Part shown: positions 6,837-12,209 of the stretch, one piece after another
Layout of the letters: every line of letters begins with the position of its first letter
Numbering within the stretch: position 1 is the first letter of the stretch
Source: JBCCRV01 sp047619315
GTDB taxonomy: Bacteria > Myxococcota_A > Polyangia > Polyangiales > Houyiibacteriaceae
Direction: 5' to 3'
Assembly (NCBI GenBank): GCA_047619315.1
Contig: JBLHKB010000168.1
Coordinates: 1-12,209 of the forward strand
DNA length: 12,209 bases
Made by a program: the position numbers and the translations under genes
Notes under the pieces: generated by a model
What the model was told of the DNA's origin: nothing
Database searches by the model: none
The model's input: the letters and a program-made list of their open reading frames with translations, nothing else

Positions 6837-7664
6837 CTAGATGTGAATCGTCAGGTGGAGGTGCGCGCGGAGCTGGAAGCCTAGAGCGTCTCCGCTCTCG
6901 TCGAGGTCCACGTCGGTGACGCTTCTTACTCTGGTTTCACTACCGACCTCTTGGCGCGTCAGGTTAAGAAAGGCCGCGTCGACCCCAGCGCCGATGGAGA
7001 GGTGCCGAGCGATCTTGATGTCGATGCCAGCGCCAGCCTCGACGGTCAGACCGTAGATATCGGTTTCCTCGAGCTCTTGGCTCTGAAAGTCGTATCGCCC
7101 GACCCAGGCGTATCCTGCGGCAAGCCGCACGTAAGGCTGAACCGTCGGGATCGGGATGTGAAACGCGAGCTCGGCGCCGACGGTGCCAAGGTCGAAGCCG
7201 CCCTGCCGACCAAAAGTGGCGTTGGCTCCGATGGAGAACCAGTACACACGAAAGCCAACGGCCAGCCCGCCGAAGGGGCCTAGGCCGCTCGACTCTTCGG
7301 CTTCAGGGATGAAGTTGTCCTGGTTGAAGCTCAGAAGGTTTGCGTAGGAGAGGCCTCCTTGGAGACGAAGGTACATGACGCCGTAGCTGTCCTCCTCTTC
7401 GACGACGGGGGCGGCCTCGTCGGCAGGGATGGGCAGCGGGCTTTGCGAAACACGGGGTGCGGCTGCCGTTGCTGCGGGCTGCGCTGCGGGCTGCGTTGCG
7501 GGCTGCGGCGCGGGCTGCGGAGCTACCGTCGCCGTGGGCTGCGGCGCTGGCTGCTGCGTCGTCTCTGAGTTCGCTCCCGCGTCACGAGGAGCGCCCGTCT
7601 CTTGGGCCATCGTCGAGGAGCTGAACGCGAGAACGCAGCAAAGTGAGATCGTACGAATCACCAT
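6837..7664 (-). CDS. Outer-membrane beta-barrel protein with Pro/Ala/Gln linker
   Basis: The 275-residue product has a signal peptide (hydrophobic ISLCCVLAFSSS, likely signal peptidase I cut after TMA at residue 20). A low-complexity Pro/Ala/Gln linker follows, at about 30-70, with QPAx repeats. From residue 93 alternating amphipathic strands (for example YLRLQGGLSYANL, YVRLAAGYAWV, HLSIGAGVDAAFLNL) suggest an eight-strand barrel, ending in LRAHLHLTIHI. The last residue is Ile where many barrels have Phe. No OmpA peptidoglycan-binding domain follows. The role is unknown: a small structural or sensing porin-like protein with a periplasmic N-terminal tether is inference. Its ATG overlaps the end of yacG by seven bases (7658-7664), so translation is probably coupled to yacG. 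Confidence 0.85.
   Translation of the reverse strand: MVIRTISLCCVLAFSSSTMAQETGAPRDAGANSETTQQPAPQPTATVAPQPAPQPATQPAAQPAATAAAPRVSQSPLPIPADEAAPVVEEEDSYGVMYLRLQGGLSYANLLSFNQDNFIPEAEESSGLGPFGGLAVGFRVYWFSIGANATFGRQGGFDLGTVGAELAFHIPIPTVQPYVRLAAGYAWVGRYDFQSQELEETDIYGLTVEAGAGIDIKIARHLSIGAGVDAAFLNLTRQEVGSETRVRSVTDVDLDESGDALGFQLRAHLHLTIHI
7471..7554 (-). repeat. 12-bp tandem repeat coding QPAx units in the outer-membrane protein
   Basis: Seven consecutive 12-base units, read on the plus strand as variants of GCTGCGGGCTGC, run from 7471 to 7554. The first two units are identical and the third and fourth differ by one or two bases. The fifth (7519-7530) is strongly diverged, and the sixth and seventh are recognisable. 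Because the unit is a multiple of three, copy changes alter linker length without breaking the frame. Confidence 0.8.
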
Positions 7665-7876
7665 GATGGCTTCGCGCTTCCCGCCGGAGCGATCTCTTCG
7701 AGGTCCTCAGAGGCGTGTTCGGCGGGCGGGTCCGGAATGAAATAGGAGACGCCCAGCCACGAACCGAGGTCTGCGCCTCGGCATCGAGCGGAACAAAAAG
7801 GCCAAGTTCGCTCGGACACGGGGGTTTGTGCGCTGGGCTTACTCGTGGCGGACTGACAGATGGGGCATTGGCTCAC
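7658..7876 (-). CDS. yacG: YacG-type zinc protein, DNA gyrase inhibitor family
   Basis: YacG in E. coli binds the GyrB subunit and blocks gyrase from binding DNA. The 72-residue product has the family hallmark: CPIC (C4, C7), then WPFCSARCRGADLGSW with C28 and C32 forming the four-cysteine zinc site, then YFIP. An acidic C-terminal tail (SEDLEE) ends in tryptophan. I chose GTG 7876, three codons before CPIC, because homologues begin there and because TATTGT sits at the position of a leaderless -10. A GTG at 7945 would add 23 residues that do not look like the family. The downstream outer-membrane gene overlaps the stop by seven bases. yacG is usually near coaE in proteobacteria, so this neighbourhood is unusual. 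Confidence 0.87.
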   Translation of the reverse strand: MSQCPICQSATSKPSAQTPVSERTWPFCSARCRGADLGSWLGVSYFIPDPPAEHASEDLEEIAPAGSAKPSW

Positions 7877-7888
7877 CTGCGTACAATA
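7877..7888 (-). promoter_or_regulatory. Probable -10 of yacG, leaderless start
   Basis: On the minus strand TATTGT (plus 7883-7888) is followed by six bases and then the GTG of yacG. This is the same spacing as at hemE, so transcription could begin on the start codon itself. The best -35 candidate, TTCGCC with an 18-base spacer, matches the sigma-70 consensus at only three positions. Confidence 0.45.
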
Positions 7889-7955
7889 TCGTGTTCGTCC
7901 CGCGTTGGCGAACTCACTGAGGTCGGCTCTCGCCGCACAGGCCACGCAAAAAGGC

Positions 7956-7967
7956 TACCTTGCCGCG
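7956..7967 (+). promoter_or_regulatory. Probable -10 of the cardiolipin synthase gene, leaderless start
   Basis: TACCTT (7956-7961) fits TANNNT and is followed by six bases and the GTG at 7968. There is no Shine-Dalgarno site in the usual window and no clear -35. The 91-base divergent gap to yacG (7877-7967) would thus contain back-to-back promoters. Confidence 0.42.
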
Positions 7968-9140
7968 GTGCCTCGCTCCGAGCCAACGCCCCTCCTGCAG
8001 AACGCGACCCTCGAAACATCGGCGAAAGAGCCAATGGTTGTGGGCCCGCACAAGCTCACCCTGCTTCATGATGGTGCGGAGTGTTTTGGGGCGATGCTCG
8101 GCGCGATTCGCCACGCGAAGACCGAGATTCTTCTCGAGATGTACTGGTTTGCCTCGGACACCATCGGATGGCGCGTCGCCAGGGCCTTGATGGAGCGCGC
8201 CGAAGAAGGCTTGGAGGTGCGCGTACTTTACGACGCCATCGGAAGTCTTGAAGCCAGCGAGACCATGTTTGACGCCATGCGTGCGGGTGGCGTTCGGGTG
8301 CTCCAGTTCAACCCCATCGCCCCATGGCGGCGGCGCTTCAGGCCCGAGCGTCTCACGCGACGAAACCATCGCAAGATGCTCCTGATTGACAGCGAAACGG
8401 GTCTCACCGGCGGCGTTAACATCGGCGATCCCTGGCTCCCCATATCCGAGGGTGGGCAAGGCTGGCGCGACGATATGATCCGCGTCGATGGGCCTGCAGC
8501 CATGGTGATGCGCGAGATCTTTCTCCACGCGTGGCGTCATGAAGAGAGCAGCGGCGGGCGGGAAGGGCGCCTAAAGCTCGGGAACGAAGATGACGGCGCC
8601 GTGCGCGTTCTTGCCAACCACTACTACGGAACGCGTCGAGCGATCCGGCGCACCTATTTGAATCGGATCCGCGCAGCCAAGCGAAGTGTGTTGATCACAA
8701 ATAGCTACTTCGTGCCGGACCGAATGATCCGCATGGCCCTCGCGAAAGCAGCATCGCGAGGCGTCGAGGTCCGCGTGCTCGTACCAGGTATCAGCGACGT
8801 CAAAGCGGTGTACTACGCAAGCCGCAAACTCTACGCCTGGCTCGTCGAGCGCGGCGTCCATGTTCACGAATGGATGCCCCACGTGCTCCACTCCAAGACC
8901 GCCGTCGTCGACGGCACGTGGTGCACCGTCGGAACCTACAACCTCGACTACCTCTCCTGGCGCTCGAACCTTGAAGTCACCCTCGCCGTGGATGACGACC
9001 AGGTCGCGGGCGCTCTCGAAGGACGCTTTCGAGCGGACCTTGATCAGGCGATGGAGATCGACATGGAGCGCTTTGGCTCGCGTCCACTCAGCGAACGTTT
9101 TCTGGAGCAAGTGTTTTTCTGGCTCCGCAAGTTCCTCTAG
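7968..9140 (+). CDS. cls: Cardiolipin synthase-type phospholipase D family protein (two HKD motifs)
   Basis: The product (390 residues) belongs to the phospholipase D superfamily. HKD motif one is NHRKMLLID (H134, K136, D141) followed by GGVNIGD. Motif two is LHSKTAVVDG (H308, K310, D315) followed by GTYNLD. The spacing and companion blocks (LLEMYWFASDTIG, ITNSYFVPD, NLEVTLAV) are those of bacterial cardiolipin synthases of the ClsB class, which lack the two N-terminal membrane helices of ClsA. Such enzymes join phosphatidylglycerol with another phospholipid at the membrane. The frame is open upstream to 7860, but that stretch lies opposite the yacG coding start. GTG 7968 is preferred because of its -10-like element; ATG 8034 (after AAAGAG) is the alternative and would give 368 residues. 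The exact phospholipid donor is not visible. Confidence 0.88.
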   Translation: MPRSEPTPLLQNATLETSAKEPMVVGPHKLTLLHDGAECFGAMLGAIRHAKTEILLEMYWFASDTIGWRVARALMERAEEGLEVRVLYDAIGSLEASETMFDAMRAGGVRVLQFNPIAPWRRRFRPERLTRRNHRKMLLIDSETGLTGGVNIGDPWLPISEGGQGWRDDMIRVDGPAAMVMREIFLHAWRHEESSGGREGRLKLGNEDDGAVRVLANHYYGTRRAIRRTYLNRIRAAKRSVLITNSYFVPDRMIRMALAKAASRGVEVRVLVPGISDVKAVYYASRKLYAWLVERGVHVHEWMPHVLHSKTAVVDGTWCTVGTYNLDYLSWRSNLEVTLAVDDDQVAGALEGRFRADLDQAMEIDMERFGSRPLSERFLEQVFFWLRKFL

Positions 9141-9156
9141 AGCGCGCAAGTTCCTC
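9126..9156. repeat. 12-bp direct repeat across the cls stop codon
   Basis: CGCAAGTTCCTC occurs at 9126-9137 and again at 9145-9156, a 19-base period. The first copy encodes the final RKFL residues immediately before the stop codon and the second lies just outside the gene. It looks like a small local duplication. Confidence 0.7.
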
Positions 9157-9208
9157 GAGAACTCGGCAACACTTGAACCCTCCGCCGAACTGCGGCGCCT
9201 AGCGAGAC

Positions 9209-9502
9209 GTGAACCTTCATGATTCGGACAGGCAGCGCGTGACAGTGCTGCCCATCGGTCAACTTGTGTGCCTTAGGGCGCTCTTCGTTGCGACCCTCTG
9301 GGCCTAGGGGCACATCGCCTTCGAGGTCGGAGTGACGGAGGCGGGGATCACCGTGCTTCTCATCGGCTTCGGTCCAGCCCACGCCATTTATGGGTTCGTT
9401 CGCGTGGAGGCGATCTCAGACTCGCAGGTCAGAATCTCCCGCTCGTTTGGGGCTCGGAAGGTTCTTGCTCACGCGAAGGCAACTTTGGGCAGGTCGAATT
9501 GA
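9209..9502 (+). pseudogene. Possible remnant of a small membrane protein, broken by an in-frame TAG
   Basis: Reading from GTG 9209, the frame gives a hydrophobic segment (LPIGQLVCLRALFVATLW) and then a TAG at 9305-9307. It continues with a second hydrophobic segment (ITVLLIGFGPAHAIYGF) and the protein-like stretch VRVEAISDSQVRISRSFGARKV, then stops at 9500-9502. Two membrane segments followed by this short basic strand pattern recall small bacterial proteins with a PH-like domain, but that is only a resemblance. The internal stop suggests decay. An alternative is a short intact protein starting at a GTG after the TAG. The 9141-9695 interval holds no other convincing gene apart from the adjacent remnant. 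Confidence 0.3.
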
Positions 9503-9674
9503 CGGAGGACCGGCTGCGGCGGGTCCTGCAGCGACACTCGCGACGTTCCCTTCCACGGCGGCGGACCCCGGTTCTCAAATGCCCTGCTTCATCGTGGAGG
9601 CCGATGGCCGAGCGCACCTTCTCTACCGCGACCCTGCCGGTCCGCTGATCTACGCCACGACGCCGTCTCTCTGA
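9465..9674 (+). pseudogene. Possible C-terminal remnant of a repeat (propeller-like) secreted protein
   Basis: In a different frame from the preceding remnant, this segment ends with MPCFIVEADGRAHLLYRD and then PAGPLIYATTPSL before a TGA at 9672-9674. The pattern of a hydrophobic strand, D-G-R-xH, LYRD, then a short turn and IYAT resembles repeats in secreted beta-propeller-like proteins common in myxobacteria. Only one repeat's worth is visible. The frame is open from ATG 9390, but its first 25 or so residues are Arg/Ser-rich and look like out-of-frame reading, so I see no real start. It may be the surviving 3' end of a deleted gene. It ends 21 bases from the convergent topoisomerase-RecQ gene. 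Confidence 0.3.
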
Positions 9675-9695
9675 CGTTCCGTCACAGCGCAGCTG

Positions 9696-12209
9696 CTACC
9701 GGCGCGCAGGCTTTCGCCGGGCCGGTTTCTTTGTGGAACTTGCCGTCTTCGCAGAGCCGCCTCGCCGCCAGAACGAGCGCTTCTTTTTAGTCGCCGTCGT
9801 TTTTGTTGTCTCGATCACCGGCGCGAGCGTGATCACTTCTGCGAGCACCGCCCGGTTCGGGACGCCGTTGCAGAGGTCCGCGCGCCGAAACTCAATGGCC
9901 TTGCCGTCCTTTTCAAACGAGTCCGCTCGTGTGGTCAAGACCCCGGCTCGCTCCAAGCCGGCGAGCACTCGCTCGAACGCTCGGCGGTCCGCGGTGTGGG
10001 CGCCGTCCGTGCAGAGGTTTCGGTGCAGCCTGCCGGTCGATTGGCCGTTGTAGCCGTCGAGGTCCTTCAACAGTGATTCCATCAGCGATAGCTCGGCGCC
10101 GGTGGGCGCTGCGCCGGCGCCGAGCAAAGCGCTCTTCGGTGCGCAGACATCGCAGATGCCACACGGGCCACTGCGATCCGAACGGTCGCCGAAGTGATCG
10201 ACGAGGGCCTGCATGCGGCAGGTGTTGCCCCGCGCGAACGCTTGAATCGCGGCGAGCTGCTCTTCTTTGTGTTGGCACTGCTTCTCGTAGGGAGCACGCC
10301 ACGCGCGTTTGCCACGACGGACCATGCCCTCGTCGTCGATGAGGGCTCCGCCAGCGACCCACAGCTTGTTGAGCCACGCTTCGACGTCCTCATCCTTGGC
10401 GTTAACCGACGCGACAAGGTCTTCGCGCGAAATGGAATCGGTGCCGATGGCCTTATGCACTTTGGCGAGCTTCGCGACAGGCGGGTAGTCGCGGTCGAGA
10501 AACGACTGAAGCGTGCGCACGTCGCCATAGGAGTACATGAGCAAGGCGCGGCTTGGTGCGCCGTCGCGTCCAGCGCGCCCGATCTCTTGGTAGTAGCCTT
10601 CGAGGCTCGCCGGGAGCGCCATGTGCAGCACCGTTCGTACGTTGGCTTTGTCGATGCCCATGCCAAAGGCGACGGTGGCGACGACGACGTCGAGGTCTCC
10701 ATCGATGAACTGCTGCTGGACTTCACTCCGAGATGAAGAGTTCATGCCTGCATGGTAAAAGCCCGCTCGCAGCTTCTTGTTGAAGGTCGCGGCGTGCTCT
10801 TCGGCGCTCTTTCGAGTGGGCGCATAGACGATGGCGGGCAGCCGATCTTCGCCTTCCAAAATCGCGCGGGCCTGGGCTCCACGTTCTGGGCGCGGGACTT
10901 CCACGACCTCAACGCCGATATTGGTTCGTCGAAAGCCAAGAATAAACTGCTTGGATTTTCCCTTCGCCTTGTCCACGCCTCGGTCCTCCGAGTGACCAAA
11001 GCCGAGCTGCGCGCAGATGTCTTTTTGAACGAGGGGCGTCGCTGTGGCCGTGAGCGCCACCAATGGAGCACCCGCGCGAAACGCCGTGAGCCTCTCTTTG
11101 AGCATGCGGTAGTCCGGTCGAAAATCGTGCCCCCACCCTGAAATGCAATGCGCTTCATCGATGGCGATGAGCGTGGGTGGTCGCTTGGCGAGCATGCTCG
11201 GAAAGCCGCGCACGCCGAGGCGTTCTGGCGCGATGAAGAGAAAGTCGAGGCGCCCATCCAGGTAGCCTCGACAGACCTCGCGACTCTGCAGCCGAGTGCG
11301 GCCCGAGTGAATTCGTTCAGCGACAAGACCCGCCGCCTGCAGCTTCATCACCTGGTCCTCGATGAGAGCGACGAGGGGGCTGATGACGATGGTGGTGCCG
11401 CCGCGGGCGATGCCAGGCAGCTGGTAACAAAGCGATTTGCCTGCGCCCGTCGGCATCACAACGAGGGTGTCGCGCCCCTCTGTCACCGTCTCGCAGATGG
11501 ACTTTTGATGCGGACGAAAGTCGAAGCCGAAGGTCTCGCGCAAGAGCGCCGGGAGCTCGTTGAGCGGCGTCGGCTCACGCGTCGGACGCGCCTCCGCCAC
11601 GGCCAGGGGCACTTCTGGACGCGGACCTGAGCGTGCACCTCCAGAGCCAGACGGGCCTCCGTCTTCGCCGCGAAGTTCTTCCACGATGCTGCGAACGTGC
11701 CCTTCGATCTCGCTCATGAACGCTTCCAGAGGCTCCGTCCCGCTGGCCATGCGCGCGAGACGCAGCTCCCAAGCGCCGGTCATCGCGGGGCTCTTCACGC
11801 TCGGGTGGACCTGCTCGATGAGCGCGACGCCTTTGCTCGTCACGCGCAGCTCTTTTTTCCCGTGTCGCTCGAGGTATTCACGGGCGATAAGCGTTTCGAT
11901 CGTCGCGGCGCGCGTCGCAGGTGTGCCGAGGCCGCTGTCTTTCATCGCCGCGGCAAGCTCCTCGTCCTTCAAGGTCTTCCCGGCGCTCTCCATCGCCGTC
12001 AGCAGCGTGCTGTCGTCGAAGCGAGGTGGAGGCAGCGTCTTCTTTTCGAGCACCTTCGCCGTCAGCACCTCCGCCGGCATCTTCGCCACGAGCCCGCCTG
12101 GAAGCGTCACGTGGCGAGATTTTCTCCCGGCACCCACGTCGAGGGCTTTCCAGCCGACTTGTTCCACGCTCGTTCCGCGGCTTTGGTAGTCATCCTCAAA
12201 GGGCTGCTC
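9696..12209 (-). CDS. topB-recQ: DNA topoisomerase III (C-terminal part) fused to RecQ helicase; 5' end outside the window
   Basis: One frame is open from the window edge to a TAG at 9696-9698, giving 837 residues. Residues 1-180 match the end of topoisomerase III: LPPPRFDDSTLLTAM at 59-73 and LGTPATRAATIETLI at 94-108, then GAWELRLARM. A Gly/Pro/Ala-rich linker spans about 180-218. A RecQ core follows: FRPHQ, Walker A MPTGAGKS (252-259), DEAHCISGWGHDFRP (from 351), ALTATATP (385-392), FGMGIDK (515-521) and QEIGRAGRDG (541-550). A RQC-type zinc site follows (C664, C683, C686, C689). There is no clear HRDC domain; the end is Lys/Arg-rich. No ATG lies between the topoisomerase end and Walker A, so separate translation of RecQ is unlikely. 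Predicted role: unwinding and decatenation of recombination intermediates. The Toprim domain and active-site tyrosine are outside the window. Confidence 0.93.
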   Translation of the reverse strand, partial: EQPFEDDYQSRGTSVEQVGWKALDVGAGRKSRHVTLPGGLVAKMPAEVLTAKVLEKKTLPPPRFDDSTLLTAMESAGKTLKDEELAAAMKDSGLGTPATRAATIETLIAREYLERHGKKELRVTSKGVALIEQVHPSVKSPAMTGAWELRLARMASGTEPLEAFMSEIEGHVRSIVEELRGEDGGPSGSGGARSGPRPEVPLAVAEARPTREPTPLNELPALLRETFGFDFRPHQKSICETVTEGRDTLVVMPTGAGKSLCYQLPGIARGGTTIVISPLVALIEDQVMKLQAAGLVAERIHSGRTRLQSREVCRGYLDGRLDFLFIAPERLGVRGFPSMLAKRPPTLIAIDEAHCISGWGHDFRPDYRMLKERLTAFRAGAPLVALTATATPLVQKDICAQLGFGHSEDRGVDKAKGKSKQFILGFRRTNIGVEVVEVPRPERGAQARAILEGEDRLPAIVYAPTRKSAEEHAATFNKKLRAGFYHAGMNSSSRSEVQQQFIDGDLDVVVATVAFGMGIDKANVRTVLHMALPASLEGYYQEIGRAGRDGAPSRALLMYSYGDVRTLQSFLDRDYPPVAKLAKVHKAIGTDSISREDLVASVNAKDEDVEAWLNKLWVAGGALIDDEGMVRRGKRAWRAPYEKQCQHKEEQLAAIQAFARGNTCRMQALVDHFGDRSDRSGPCGICDVCAPKSALLGAGAAPTGAELSLMESLLKDLDGYNGQSTGRLHRNLCTDGAHTADRRAFERVLAGLERAGVLTTRADSFEKDGKAIEFRRADLCNGVPNRAVLAEVITLAPVIETTKTTATKKKRSFWRRGGSAKTASSTKKPARRKPARR

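Noticed and set aside
7860..7967. N-terminal extension of the cardiolipin synthase from ATG 7860
   Set aside because: The 36 extra residues lie opposite the yacG start and its upstream region, and do not resemble the family. GTG 7968 with a -10-like element fits better.
9183..9197. Hairpin CGCCG/CGGCG as terminator of cls
   Set aside because: The stem is only five pairs and no T-tract follows.
1..12209. CRISPR array, insertion sequence, or phage genes
   Set aside because: No regularly spaced repeats, transposase motifs, long inverted repeats or integrase-like proteins were seen; the tRNA 3' end is not repeated downstream as an attachment site.

Overview
The window looks like chromosomal DNA of a GC-rich, diderm, oxygen-using bacterium. 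I favour a myxobacterium or another former deltaproteobacterium. Pointers are the O2-dependent HemY-type protoporphyrinogen oxidase beside hemE, an outer-membrane barrel protein with a long Pro/Ala/Gln linker, a YacG protein, and very few clear Shine-Dalgarno sites. The phylum is an inference from gene content and style; no marker gene settles it.

Layout. A tRNA-Leu gene with anticodon AAG (48-134) is followed at once by a strong intrinsic terminator (141-171). Seven same-strand genes then run from 272 to 6445. They are two single-domain SCP2-like lipid-carrier proteins, pgeF (peptidoglycan editing), accD (fatty acid synthesis), folC (folate polyglutamylation), hemE and hemY (two late haem steps). 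The first three are linked by GTGA stop/start overlaps and hemE-hemY by ATGA; a probable extended -10 promoter precedes hemE. On the minus strand lie a small three-helix membrane protein (6458-6754) and a coupled pair, yacG then a beta-barrel outer-membrane protein (7876 down to 6837). A short divergent promoter region separates yacG from a plus-strand two-HKD cardiolipin synthase (7968-9140). Positions 9141-9695 hold no intact gene I can defend, but carry what look like remnants of two genes. The right end (9696-12209, minus strand) is one long open frame containing the C-terminal part of DNA topoisomerase III followed by a complete RecQ helicase core.

Most notable items. First, the topoisomerase III-RecQ fusion would put a RecQ/Top3-type dissolution activity into one polypeptide, with the domain order opposite to reverse gyrase. 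Second, hemE, yacG and the cardiolipin synthase gene each have a TANNNT hexamer exactly six bases before the start codon, which suggests leaderless mRNAs. Third, the tRNA-Leu carries A at the wobble position, which is uncommon in bacteria.
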